The notes: generated by a model not told the origin, from the letters alone. A DNA stretch of 64,000 nucleotides from Beaufortia kweichowensis (GCA_019155185.1 CM032797.1:8480881-8544880); one strand, 5' to 3'; positions 26,201 to 39,362 are shown, counted from the stretch's first letter. A program made the numbers and translations.

Positions 26201-26947
26201 TCACTTAAATAACTTATTCGGGTATACTCAATTTCACATTTCTGCAGCACAATAAATCACCAAACATTGAGAGTGGGGAAAAAAACTGCATTTTGCATCT
26301 GTGCATTAACCTAATGAATGTGTTTTCCTGGGCAGATTTATTTAGCAGCCCGTGAATTGGTAGAAACAGTGTTTGAGTAAATGACACTTCAGCCATCATG
26401 TGAAATGGGTTTTGACTGCTCTAAACAGCAATGCGGTGGCCTGGATACAGAGGCATCTACGCACATAACCATTACCGAAACACACACTCCAATACACACA
26501 GATCTCGGCGTGTTATGAGTTTCAATCCCGCTATGCCACCGGGGAATCTTATCAAAGGCTTTAAGGCTGATGGGAGAGAATCCTTGGCTGCTTAAGGTCT
26601 GAATGAGCCTCACGCACTTGTTTCTCAGACAAGACGGATAGTCTTTCGTAAGCAGACCTTTAACTAAACAGCTAAGGTCCGGTGCACAGTGCAGCTAATG
26701 TCGGCCAACAAACGCCTACATAGACTGAAAGAGACTGTCTGACCCACATATACATCAACTAATCACAGTTTATCTTGGTATTATGTGCCTTTAATAAGCC
26801 AGTTTGTATAAAAAATAGATTATGGCATATTAGACAGACAAGAATATTTAATTTACATAATGGCCCGGAGGAAACGTTGGTGCAGAAAATGCCGGGCAAA
26901 TAGTGGAAATGTGTATAGGCTTGATATGACAAAGCAGAATATAAAAT

Positions 26948-27150
26948 GTGACCCTGAACTTCGTTTTTTGTGATTTACTGTTTTCTAATAAAATCATTCT
27001 AGAAAGTGCAAAGAACATTTTATAAAAGTATAACCTTGATATCTTTAATATTGTCTGAGAAATGACATGTCAAAGACTGAAATCATAGTGATATTTACAA
27101 GTGAAATCAAACTTTGATGCTTGTTATCTCATCATTTTATATTTATCCAA
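26948..27150. mobile_element. GTGACCCTG MITE, copy B (right end lost)
   Basis: It begins GTGACCCTGAACTTCG and shares ATAACCTTGATATCTTTAAT, ACATGTCAAAGACTGAAATCAT and GTGAAATCAAACTTTGATGC with copy C. No right terminal repeat was found. Confidence 0.6.
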
Positions 27151-28669
27151 GGCAAATCCAAGGTTTTCTTGTGAATCAAGATCTCCAACCTTTACACTGC
27201 AAACACAAGAAAACTGTCATTAAAACATAAGCGCTTAAATAAAACGAAATGCCTTTCAAAGATTAATAACAACAATCATGTAAATAACAACTGCATAAGC
27301 ACTTCAGGGCAGGTCCTGCAAAATAAGTCAAAGCAACAAAAGCATCACCTCAAAGCACACTATTTATTACAGTTGTTAGAATCCATGGCATTTTTGTGAC
27401 AGGCCTTTCTTGCAGATGCAGTGAGGGAAAATTGCAAATCGAGATGACCTTGCTTGGCTCGCTCTCTTCTCTTGGCCCTGTTGCATGACTAAAAGCAGAC
27501 GTGACTGTGTCTCCTCACCCAGACTGACCTTCCATCTGTCTGGCCTCCAGCTAAAATCAACCCCACATCCCTCACCCCATCTCCTCTGCCAGGCAACTCT
27601 GCACCTGCAGCCCTAGGGCCCAGCTGAGAGCCGGCAACTGGGAGACCGACACAGCTTCAGCGGCGCTCTTATCTATCCACTGACACATAATTAACATCAG
27701 CCCTGCCGGCCCATCTACGCTGGCGTATTATTAAAACTGTTTACCCCGGTGTAGGCAGACACGTACAGTAACACCAAAGCGCAGTCCAACCTCTCAGAAG
27801 ACGACTCTATAACAGGAGGTCGGTCTTTAAACACTCCTCTCTGGGTCTTAGTTCACGTCTGTGGGAGGAGCAATTTGATGAATCCACTAAGAATTGTCTT
27901 TGTTGTATATAATGGGCCAAATTTATGTAAATAAAGACATAATTTACTGTAAATATGACACAAAGCTATTTCAATGACACAAATAAATACATATCTTATA
28001 TGTTTTTCACCCTGAAGAGTCCCTAAAGGGACATACTGAAATTTTTTTTAAAGGTTTGCATTCCAAAAAGTATGTTCACTCTTTTTTTTTTTGCAAAGAT
28101 TTTGCATTTCCCCAGCATATATGTTCTTGGAAGAACACAAAATCTTCACCAAACAATTATTGTGACCAAAAGAATTCACAATAACCATATTATCATGATA
28201 TCTGTTGAAATGTTTAAATAAATAAATAAATAATGCCATCATTCAACCTCTGCACCATAATCAATGTGCTAAACATATACAGCTGCTAACGTGACAACCA
28301 CCAGTGGCTCAATTATTTGACTTTCTGTTCATCTGAACACAAGTAGTCCTCTAACACTTTAATCACAGCTTACCAGACATCATCACACTAAGGTCTGGAA
28401 TAAATGTGTGGTATGAATTGGTTTCACGCATCCTTTGACTTCCAAAATGTCTACGAGCGATATTTATAAACCAGACGAACACCTGTGGCATGGTGCATTG
28501 GATGCATTTGCACATATGTGTAAAATAGTTTCTGGCTATTTTCACACAATTATACAGTGTTGTGATGTAAAGGCCAAGCACTAACAATCCCAAATACGTG
28601 ACTGAAATGTGTTCATATTTATACTTAAGAAACAAACAAGCCTAATAATAAGTTTAAGTTGGAAGAACT

Positions 28670-28725
28670 GACAGAATGTAAAAGTAGCTTTGGACAAAAG
28701 CATATGAATAAATGTGAATGTTAAC
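28670..28725 (+). mobile_element. SINE tail fragment
   Basis: GTAGCTTTGGACAAAAGCAT followed by AATAAATGTGAATG is a degenerate version of the tail at 17688-17735. Confidence 0.35.
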
Positions 28726-30734
28726 GCCAAAATGGCAATACTGTGAAAAAATCATGGCATTATCTAACAACTTTATTTATTTTCTGTGCACTTTTTTTGT
28801 TTGCAGTAAAATATCACATGCTAAAATGCAACTGCTCAGAGCATTCACCCCCTCACACTCATAGTCACTGTAAGAAACACTGTGAGAAGTGAGAAAGCCG
28901 TCTTGCAGTTGCCTTTACAAGTTGAGTTGAGCTGTTGTCGCAGGTTTTAATGATGTAAAGGAGTTAGATTGCAGTCCAGTTTCACCCACAGTCCTGCTCT
29001 AATGCCCTTAGCGAGTTAGTAGGGGTGTTATAGTTAGTCGCCGGTGTCGAGTCTAAGAGCCGAGGTGTTGCTGTTGTTCACGTTGTTTTTGTCAGAGTGA
29101 ACTGAAACTGATGTAATGCCATCTGACTCAGCTTGGCTTAACACTCAACGTCCATCAACAGAGCGTCACTCATGTCCGCTTTTGCCGATCACGTGTGCGG
29201 TTACTCTGTGAGCGAGTCAGCAACTAGTTTTTCAATTTGCTGTTGGTACACTCAGCCTCCTTCATACATCATTTATGAACAAAACCATCTTTTTTCCACC
29301 CAGGTTTTTATGCAAATGCTGCTGGTTATATTACCATAATCAGCAGAAATTTGGAGGCAGAGCATGTGAATGTTTTTATGAAGTGTGTTTATCTTTAGTG
29401 GGCTCGTTTGAGATGCTATATACTTCAACTTTATATACTTCAATATTTTTTAAAAGAGAGCAAATAGGAAGAAAAAGGGCAGTGATTCTGATGTAAATCT
29501 CTTCTGTGCGTTTAAAAAGCAGTTTGCTCTCTTCTGTGCTACTGCCAGCCATTGCCAAGATGAGATATCCTGTGCCAGAAACTTTACATCACCAAAATGT
29601 GATGAGACTTTTTTTTCATTATTCTGAGCGTGACTTTGGGTAGTCTGTATGAATAAAATTACAAACAATAGTAACTTGGTACTTGTCCAAGATACTTTGC
29701 ATATAAAGTGCTGTGTAGTTCTAAAATAGCAAGAGTTTCTCCCTGGAGAAATGCCGATGTAAGCTTATTTTAACTGTGGGTGCAGCCCGTTTGCAAGTGG
29801 TCATCTCAGCGGCCTATTCTGTAAAAACTTTGAAGTGAAAGGGGCATAAGGAATCACAAACCGCAGTGGTCTGGAACATACAGTACTTTCAACATCTCAA
29901 CAGCCCAAGAAGAAAATAGACTTTTTACTATAGGTTTTTTTCACCTGAACATGTGCAAATTCCATATTTACATCATTAAAACAGTATTCATTTCTATTTC
30001 TGCATATTTTCATTGCTCAATTATTTTTTAGATAAACGTTTTGTAGCTATAAGTGCAGGGTGTTAACTACACACCATATTAATTACGTACCTTCAAAATA
30101 TGCAGATGCACATCTGAAAATGTTTACTAAATGCACATTTATACTTCCACTAGTCTGCACCTTTGTAAATTCATGTTTTAACGGTATAAAGGTTAAAGGT
30201 CAGATCTCCCCCTCCCTTGGAGCATTTTCCTGTCCAATGATCTCTTTTCATCTCGCTCTCTTTCTTCCTTTCACTGGCAGCATCCTCATTTAGGGGCAAC
30301 AGACACGGTTAAGTCGAGCGGGCGGCCAGCCTCAGCCGTGAGGGCACAGAATAAATATTGGCTCAAGGTCACGCTCTGTATTCATACTGGCCTATGCATA
30401 ATCATGAGTTAACTCTCATCATGGCCAATTTTCGGTCGGAGCATGACCAAAGCCTTTGGTCCTCCAGCTGCAAATCATTGACAATGAAGCGCCTCTAGAG
30501 CTTTTATTCTAGCCGGACATGAAAGAACCTGTGAGACATTTAATTTCCTTTGTCTAGACTGTGTCACTGAAGCTGAACTCTGAACTGTTCACACCATGTC
30601 AAAACCAAAGAAAAGATTCTAGTCACATGCAATTGGCCTGTCAACATGGAACATGAATTTTGCAGGACATATTTAATGTTTAATGTACAGTTATGTGGGC
30701 AGTGCTGCTTAGGGTGATAAGAATTGGTAATGCA

Positions 30735-30993
30735 TACCAAGGACGATAACTGTAAAGATATATAGTAAAAATCAAAATGTAAGAAAATAGCAGCAACACC
30801 ACAACGATAACAATAAAGTTACAGAGGAACGATAAAACACTGACAGTCAATCAAAATCCATTTAAATTTAAAGTGCTCGAGCATTTAAAATCTGAATTTG
30901 TGAATGTTCAGCATGTGAGCTTAGAATAAACATGACATTATCATTTGTTGGTGTGGACGTTTACATAGTTGCTGTTATCGTCCTTGGTGTGAA
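30735..30993. mobile_element. Palindromic MITE, ACCAAGGACGATAAC ends
   Basis: Left ATACCAAGGACGATAACTGT and right GTTATCGTCCTTGGTGTGAA are inverted repeats. The AT-rich interior is non-coding. The TTCACACCAAG(A/G)ACGATAACTAT end is a widespread cyprinid element end, probably hAT-like; a partial second example may lie at 40836-40880. Confidence 0.6.
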
Positions 30994-33183
30994 GTGGTCA
31001 TTACTTAAGTGTGGGTACCAGAAGAAAAAAGTGTGGCGTTATCTTTATTTACAAGATACACAGGCAGGGCAAGTGAATAGAATAAAGGGATAGAGCACTA
31101 CAGAATAGTTTAGCCATGTTCTCTTTTAATTTCTCTTATAATAGACTCTCTTCAACCTCCTCCTTCTCCCAGCTCCAACTTTAAGGACAGAAACACATTA
31201 AATTTCTTCTCCACAGGGGTTTATAATAAAATGGTATTTAACCACGCTCTCTCTCTCTCCCTCCCTCTTTCTCTCTGCTTGTTTGCTATGCACCAGCTCA
31301 CTTTTAATTCTTTTCCCATGCGTTGCTTTCGCTGTTTTACAGAGAAATGCACCACAGCTCAGGGCTGCAGCCAGTTGCAACACACCCCTTCTGCTAGGAA
31401 AAACCTGTGCGTTTAGGGTTTTCTTAATTAAATTAAATTAAAGTTTAAATTTCTATATCTATATCACTTTTCACAGCTTTGTATTAGCTTTACATACATA
31501 TAGATAATGGTGCTGCATTTGACCTTGTATGTAATCACCTTTGTTGTTCTCCTCATGTTTGTAAGTCATTCTGGATAAAAGTCACTTTGATACAAACTGT
31601 GTTTCAAAATAATTTTTTTAAACTTGGAATTAAGTCATTTGAATAAATTAAATCAGAGAACATTGTGATATAAAAATATAAATATATAAATTATATGTAG
31701 AAATATTTCAGCTCTTTTTTTTAGGTAACAAATTAACATTGACCATGGGTATTATTTTCTTCCTACTAAACATTAGCCAAATAAAAAATTAAACTTATGT
31801 AACATTTTCAGGCAGCTTAATTTGTTATGCAGACAATATATATTTTTTTAATAATTACAAATAAAAAATACTTTACAAAACGCATTTCCACCAATGGTAT
31901 GAGACTTTTTGTACCTCACAGTATGAGGGTTCTTGACCTTCCACTCTCACAAGCATTTGGAGCTCATTTGCTCTGCGGCATCAACTCTCTGACATCGACT
32001 CATTCCTAACCCATCTCTTCATCCATCCTTCATCTCAGCTGCCCATCCTGCTGCTTTTCTCCACCCTGCATCTCAGCATCATTTCTTCAACTTCCTTTAT
32101 CATTCACCTGTGTCCTTATCGCTCTCTCTCCCCCTCTCTCGATCTTCTTGTCAGTCTCTTTCTCTCACTAATTGCTCTCTTTTTCCTGCTGAGCTCCTGC
32201 CCGGAGGCTAAATGATTTTCACTGCAAGACGCAGAGTCAAAGAAAACACAAAGCAGTCTCAAAAGCGACATTCTGCAATTATTACTGATGATCTCGCTCG
32301 CAGCATGCGCGTGCTGCGGCTGTTGCCCCTAACATGTTCTCTTTCTGCCTATCATCTTCTGTGTAGCTCCCTCTTTTTCTCGCTTCATTCTTATTTGTAC
32401 TTATTTTTACCTCGCTTTGCAGTGATATTACGAACCAAACAGCTCGTTGGTTGCCTTTTTAGGAGCGAGAAGCGACCAGCCGTGTATGTGTGTGGGGCCG
32501 GATCGTGCACGCTATGCCATATCGCCCCCCCAGAGACACATCCCATTAAAATGCCAGCGACAGCAACTACCTACCCCAGCCAACACCTAACATATTCAAA
32601 ACGCTCCCGAATGCTCAAGAAATGAGAAATATAATAACTCAGCGTGCCAGCGCCGCAAATGCACGCACAGCACGAACCTCGCACACGCTCCAAGGTTACT
32701 CAATTTCACCAGCTTGAAGCTGCACGGGGCCATCCTAACCTCCTTTTTTTATTTTTTTCAGCACGAATAAACTCAATGCGATGCAACAGCATGCTCCTGT
32801 TGAATAGAGTTACAAGCTTTATCAACAGATTGTCTCAGATCTCTAAACAATACAGTGAGCTTTGGGAGAAGCACAGGTGGATTCAGTGAGCATCAGTAAG
32901 GATACCTCACGACAGCTCCAGGGGCCGCGGGGTTTTTCGGAAGAAGCGCAGGGGTTCGGGCAGCTGCTTGCCCTTGCAGTGTGACGTTCCTCAAAGGAAC
33001 AGCTTGAAAGAGGAGCGCATTACATTACAGGTTTGCCATCTTATCCCATCAGCACCTAAGCATCAGGTAGGAACATAAGGGCATCTACACAATCATAGCC
33101 TCTTTAACCCACAAACACACATAATACTAATGCTTTATATGACTGTCGTAGTCTTAACTAACACAGAAACCCAGCTTTTAAAA

Positions 33184-34029
33184 TACACTACATGGCCAGA
33201 AGTATTCGGACATCATAATAAGACCCATATATAGTATCTTTTAATGTAAATGTTTGAAATTACTTTTGTAGACACAAGTATAATTGTGCCAAAATATTTA
33301 TTTGAAAACTAAATAAAGAAATATTTTTGAAATTGAACCAAATAATGATTAAAAAACAGAAATTCCTTCAGTGCTGTTTAGAAAGCCTCTCAGGTTGAGA
33401 CCTCAAGAAGGTGGATGATAAAATGGCAAGAGTATGATTTTACAAATTCTAGACAAAGGGTGACAACGTTTAAAGATGCTGAAATATAACATCATGTTTA
33501 TTTTTTGGGATGCTTTTAGTCACAACATAATTCCCCAGTTACAATTCTGTTATTTCATGGTTTTGTTGAGTAACAGTAGCAGTCTTTCCAAACTTTTGAC
33601 TGGTATTGTACTGTGTGTGCTCACTGATTTGTATTGAAAATGTCCCCACTTTAATGTTTGTCAAAAGCTTCCAGTCTTTGTGAGTGCTCTTCACTAGATA
33701 TTAAAACATAGCTGCAGGGATTCACTCGCATTTAGACACAAAAACATCAGTGAGGTCAGACTGACGGGGGTTGAGTGATGGGGAGGAAAACTAATTTATC
33801 CTAAGTCTGTAGAGCTCAGACCTCATAAGCACCCTCATGAAACCTAAAATGACAAATGGGACAACATGCTGAATCTCCATGTGTATGCATCAGTCACTGC
33901 TAGTACACAAGACCGCAGGAATGAGTCAAGTACGCCATTTGGGACAAAGATTAAGTAAGAGTGTAGCTGAAATAACCAAACCTGTTAATAAGAAGTGGGT
34001 GTCCACATACTTTGGGGTCATGTAGTGTA
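33184..34029. mobile_element. Tc1/mariner-like non-autonomous element
   Basis: Left TACACTACATGGCCAGAAGT and right (read inward) TACACTACATGACCCCAAAG are diverged terminal inverted repeats. Further in, GTATTCGGACAT on the left and GTGGGTGTCCACATAC on the right are the usual continuation of this teleost family. About 846 bp, no transposase frame, so a deletion derivative; interior CCAAACTTTTGACTGGTATTG may belong to a second, nested Tc1-like end. Confidence 0.65.
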
Positions 34030-36373
34030 TGAAATTACTATTGAAGATTTCAACAGCCATCCAAGTGGAGGCCGCTGAGTTGCCCTGAAATTACAGAAAT
34101 CAAGTATTTTTGAGGGTTTTTAAATTGATCCTGTTAAGTATTTGCAAAACATTTGACAGTGTTTTTTAAGCACTTATCATGAGAGGATTTCAAAATATGA
34201 TATGATGAAAGTTAAAGATCAAAGCTGTTTACAGAATCTTGTCTGTATTTCAGAGGTCTATGAGAGGTCTTCTGAGGTACTACAAGATAGGACTGAATTT
34301 GTTATTAAACAAATAATTGTTGAGAATTAATGACTCTGCTTCCCCTTATTTTTGCTCTCACGGCCAGTGAGGAAAAACATACTTTACAAATCCCAACGTT
34401 ACTCAATTAAACGTTAATGTATCCTGTTAAAAATATACTTGATATAGAAAAAAAGTAATGAAGTGTGTTTAAAATTTAAGTGTAGTTAAGTGTCTAAAAC
34501 AAGAGAAAAGATAACATTTTTCCCTTTTCAACAGACCAACATCAAGAGACTTTCTCATTAGTTTCAAGCATTCACTGATGCTCAAAAGGGCAGCCTAAAA
34601 CATTAAGCGCCAGATGTATATATACTTTTGAATAAGATGATCAGTGTCAATTGTAATTATTATGTTTACAGATTTTGTGTATTCATTTAGTAATGCCCTC
34701 TAGAGACTACAAAAGATGTTTACATGTTTCCCATAAGACAAAATAATAACAACTACAATGTCATACTGTCTACATAATTAAGTATAAAAATAATACCTGA
34801 GTATAGTACCAAAGCAAAAAACTTATTAATACAACTGGAAGAAATAATAGCTGCTTGTGTAAATACTTAACTCTCAGTTGACTTGCGTTCTCCATTCACT
34901 TGATATTCCCCCTCACATACCACATAAGATGTGCTAAATATTTTGATGACAAAACAACCATAGAATTATGAATTTGATTTGTAAACGAAACATTTCAAAT
35001 CAGCAAAACTCAGAGGAGAAGACGGACTAGAAATTTAAAAAGATAATCAGAGACCCACACAACCACAATACGCAAAGAGTAAATTATAGTGTTTGCAAGC
35101 TCTTAAAATATTGCTTTAGATCGCACTCATGTGAACCGAAACTCAATCACGACACCTTCATTTCGTGTTTTCCAATTATGCCAGTTAGAGGGTCGAGGGA
35201 GACGGAGCAGAAGGTGCAGTTTTCCCCGCATAATGCTGTGACGTGTTTATACAATAGAGTGTGCATTTGTTTCCCTATGGTTCACACCCTGGCTTAACTT
35301 TTTAGATGCATGCTAATTTATGTTCATGCATTAAAATGCAAACACACTCATTATGGAATTACAGAGAAGAGTATATCGTCATTAAAAAGCCCCTGCGTAT
35401 AGTCACTGTGCTTGGAAAATTAATCCTCTGACATAAATATAGAACGCGTACAGATAATTGCATACAATTGATGTTACCTTACACTTCAGCCTATATAAAA
35501 TTATAGACATGATTTGGAGTATATAAGTCAGTGAAGTCTGTGACTAGCTTTGTGTTGTAGATTGAGTATGCTGTATTCTGCACGCTTGCCGCAAGGCTAC
35601 GGAGTTCACTTCGGCTCTTTATTAAATCACAATCATCTCAGTTATAAGGCGAAGCTAACACGCGTCCCTACTGATTCACACACGGGCCAAAGCGGCAAGC
35701 TTACACATCTATAAGAGCATTAGGATATATAAGAGCATTAAGTGCAAACACAAGACTGGTTCGACCTCAGTGTTAGATACCTTGAAGAATGCCCACCGAG
35801 CAAGGCCTGACAGCGACTGCACCGCCACCTGTTAAGTACACCATATTGGCTCTAATGACATCCTGGACTGTCCATCTGTGCCAATGGACAACAGCACCTA
35901 AGGCATTTTTTTCCTTCTACCTCCTCCATTTCTTTCCTTCTCTGGCTTTGCTCCTTCTCCTTAATGAAGATCAATGTCCTCTTACCGGCTGTAAACAGCC
36001 ATTCCATTTGAAACGTCGTGATCAAATGTGTCTAAAACTATTGGGTGGATGTATGTGGCTAAGGAGCTGGGTATTAAAAGCACGGGCTTCCAATAAATGC
36101 TAGAGGAACAAACTCACAGACAGAAAGACGTCCCAGAAGAGCATGCAAGAGGGATTTCTATCCCCACAGTGCTGTCCGACTGCCTCGGGCAAACACGCAG
36201 AATCATCATCATTCATTTACTCAACGTGTTACCCCACTGTTTTTCCTAAACGCTCAGCTACAGCTCAAGCAGAAGAAAAAGAAAAGGTCTAATGACTACA
36301 GTGAAACAAATTAAAATCTAATGTACTGGTCAAAATTCAGTATACTCCTATCTAAATGTAAAAAGTGATGTTA

Positions 36374-36652
36374 CTTTAAAAATGAAAATTCTTTCATTAT
36401 TTATTCTCCCTCAACCTGAATGACTTTCTTTCTTCTGCAGAACACAAAAGAAGATATTTAAAAAATCAATGGTATCCAAACAACACTAGGCCCTATTGAC
36501 TTCCATTGTATGGACACAAAACAACTGTCACGTTTCTCAAAATATTTTCTTTTGTGTTTCAGAGAAGAAAGAAAATCATGGACAGGTTCGAATTACATGT
36601 GAGTAAATAAAGGATGACAGAATTTTGATTTTGGGTGAATTATCCCTTTAAG
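36374..36652. mobile_element. Angel-like palindromic MITE
   Basis: Arms AAAATGAAAATTCTTTCATT ... CTTTCTTCTGCAGAACACAAAAG and the inverted CTTTTGTGTTTCAGAGAAG ... GGGTGAATTATCCCTTTAA are clear. The TTGACTTCCATTGTATGG hinge is also typical. Confidence 0.8.
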
Positions 36653-36831
36653 GGTCTTTTTCTACTTACTTGCTGGTGTAACTTAAATGTAGTTAGTTTG
36701 ATTCAGTCATGTGAAATGATATTTTTGACTTTAATACAACCAATTAATTTAAATGTTTTCACACAAAGCACATAGTTTGCCTGATAAAACATATTTTATA
36801 CTGTATAATTTTGAGCTTTCGATCTCAAAAA

Positions 36832-37056
36832 GCTATATATTGATGGAAAGGTATAAGACTCAAGAATTAGTATTTGACAAATTCATAGCAATAAACATCA
36901 ACAAAAAAATTATAAAAATCATAAAATTATTATAAATTATGAAAAAATAAAAAATGCTTTTAAAAATACCTAAAAGCAAAAATATAAAAAAATTAAAATG
37001 CATTAAAAAAATGTTGTGCATTTCGCTATGTGCAGTGACAGTTAGTGACAGGTTAA
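36832..37056 (+). mobile_element. TTAA MITE family, copy 4 (left end lost)
   Basis: It shares TATATTGATGGAAAGGTATA, GACTCAAGAATTAGTATTTGAC and the right end TGTGCAGTGACAGTTAGTGACAGGTTAA. It lies 180 bp downstream of an Angel-like element. Confidence 0.65.
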
Positions 37057-37094
37057 GGTAGCAACTGCACACTGTATGAATCTAAAATATTTTA

Positions 37095-37292
37095 ATAATC
37101 GAAAATATTTTAGATACTTTTTAGATTTTAGATACACTGACCTACAATTTCAATTTATGCCAATTTATGATTCCCATGCATCAAATTTTGTTATTTAATA
37201 ATTCTGATAACTTCACCATTATTCTAAAATGTAGAAAAAAATGTAACATTGATAAATTAGTAGGTGTGTCCAATATTTTACTAGTACTGTAA
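37095..37292. mobile_element. Tc1-like end fragment
   Basis: GTAGGTGTGTCCAATATTTTACTAGTACTGTA resembles the common teleost Tc1-type end (GTAGGTGTGTCCAAACTTTT...GGTACTGTA). Left boundary uncertain. Confidence 0.35.
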
Positions 37293-37892
37293 GCCATGAC
37301 ACTTTGACCCAACAGACATCCCCAGACCGGGTCAATAACAGGATGAGTCACAGAAGAGAGGGCAGGGTTTTACACCCCCACCACTAAGCTTATGATTTTC
37401 TGATGAGAAGAGCAATTGTTCAGCACGGCACATACTGTAGCTTTAACAGTGTAGAATCAGTGGCTGATTAAGAGGCTGATTGAAACATTATTCTGTGACC
37501 TGCAGAGCGCGGCTTCCCTGGGATTCAAATTGACAAAGACGGTACGAAAAAAGACTGAGATAATGTGACTAATGCCATTAAGATCAGTGGCGTGATAAAC
37601 ATTCAGTCACAATGTGCTGCGAGAGACTTTTTGCAGTCACGGCGTGGAAAGAAATGTGCTTTTTTCAATTTGCTGTCTCGTGAGGGTTATATTGGTTAGT
37701 GATCACCAATGTTCCCATGACAAATTGATTCATCTCACCTCGTTATTCGATTAGGAACGCTGGTAATTTAGATATATAGAAAATCAATATCTATTAAAAG
37801 TTGAATGCGAGCAATAGAAAAGCACTTTTTCTAAGAGAAACTGGGACACGGGACCATGCTATGTGCTAAGTTAAATGAGATTTTGTTCTTAC

Positions 37893-39362
37893 CCTTCCGA
37901 TGAGCACGGGTTCTGGTCCAGCATACTCCTCAATGACGAAGAACTGGTTCCAGATCCAGCTTCGTCTACTTCTAGATCGCAAGGTCTCCACCTTCTGTTG
38001 GTTTTGCTCCTCATCTTCATTCTCATCCATTTCCTGGAATACAAGACCTCGTACGCTTTTGCCAGGGTGAGAGTCCACGGTCATCTCTCCGCTCTCCTCC
38101 GAACTCTTTCTTATCCATTGTGGATCTGGTGGGAGTTTCAGGATGTGGCTGGTGTCAATAGGTTCTGAACTTTTTATCCGTGGATTCTGAGTGACACTGA
38201 AAGACATGTGAACACTCTGATCCAATTCCCTTTTAACATCAAGAGTCCTCTCCGTCAGAGAGCTGAAAGTACCGTCAGACAGATGTCCCGAGTCCATATG
38301 AGACGGAGTGTGTGATGTGCCCATATGCAACGATGTGGGAGCATCACTTTGAGCAAGCAGCAGATTTGTCTCCGTGCTGGGCATCACCGCACTTTGGGGA
38401 GTTGTTGGTATGTGAGTGGTGAAGTGTTTGTACTTCCATGAAGCAGTGCCGGGTGCACTTCTTATCTCTGTTTTTTTGTCTCCCTCGCCCACATCCACAT
38501 TGAATCCACTATATGGTTTCCAGAGGGTGTTAGCAGTTTGATCTGGATTCAGACTGGCATTTGTAAAGGTCTGGTTATCATAAAGTTCAGGCGTGGTTGC
38601 TTTGTCTTGCTTCTTTATTTTGAGTGCATCTATTTGCGTGTGATCCATGTTAATTAAATCCCTTTTCCTGCTGTGACTGATTCTTGGAATACTGAGACCC
38701 GGCACACTCTGGAGCTGGGAATTTACAATCCGCACAAGGTTGTCTTTGGAAATGAGTTTTAAAACACCATAGCTTCCAGTCAGGTTTAACTTCCGAGGTA
38801 AATCTACTTTTGTACCCGCTGTAGAATGAATGGCAGAATTTGAACTCACTCTGGATCTTGAAGTACTTCTAAATCTGGTTTTGTTGAAGTGCACGCCAGA
38901 TGCCGCTTTGTGGTGTATTTGGATCCACTTATCAATTCTTCCAGCTTTTGAAAAAGCATCACTTTTCCTGGTGTTATTTCTGCTCTTTCTCAGATCTAAC
39001 TGATCTCTAGAGTCATCTACGGCTTGTACTTTTATATCCGCTTGATCAGAGTCTTCACGTATTTGCACAGCTGGTTTGGCATTAAACCCAAGAAAAGTTT
39101 CCTTGAAGACAGGAGAAGCCCCGGGGCTCTGGTGGGATGTAATTGGTACTTCAACTTCCTCAGGACCAATCAGTTCTTTGAGCCTTTGAGTCATTGTATT
39201 TCTATTCCTCTCCAAACTTGCATCCCATTGGTCAGTTGCTCCATTTCCTCCACGTAACTGGGAGTGAATTGATCCCACTCCCCTCCTCCGAACTATTTTA
39301 GTGACGCTACCTCCTCCTACAAGACAGAGGGACATCAGTAGGAGCAGCCTCCCGTCAATCAT
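37893..39362 (-). CDS. cdh24: cdh24-like coding exon 1: signal peptide, very long pro-region, EC1 start
   Basis: The exon encodes 490 residues. The ATG is preceded by an in-frame TGA nine triplets upstream (39389-39387), so it is the first possible start. Residues 1-20 form a hydrophobic signal peptide (LLLLMSLCLVGGG core). Residues about 21-467 are a pro-region with no cysteine, rich in Ser, Thr, Lys and Asp. It has five N-glycosylation sequons (N129, N160, N193, N263, N268) and an acidic patch at 446-453. The furin-type site RSRR (464-467) is followed by the mature start SWIWNQFFVIEEY, with W469 and W471 as the type II strand-swap tryptophans. The exon ends in phase 0 at AGG, followed by GTAAGA. 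Mammalian type II cadherins have a pro-region of only about 30-60 residues, so this one is roughly ten times longer. The single open frame inside AT-rich DNA and the perfect join to EC1 argue that it is real. Confidence 0.9.

Larger units (their letters stand above)
23210..37892 (-). other. cdh24-like intron 1 of the coding region (14.7 kb)
   Basis: The intron separates the ATG/pro-region exon from EC1. Recognised contents: a half GTGACCCTG element (26948-27150), a palindromic element (30735-30993), a Tc1-like relic (33184-34029), an Angel-like element (36374-36652) and a TTAA MITE (36832-37056). The stretches 23340-26940, 27200-30700, 31000-33180 and 34030-36360 hold no gene that I can support; unique, higher-complexity blocks are noted in the findings. 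Confidence 0.8.

Noticed and set aside
32212..32625. 137-codon plus-strand frame in intron 1
   Set aside because: Composition is that of random pyrimidine-rich DNA; no motif or homologous family recognised.
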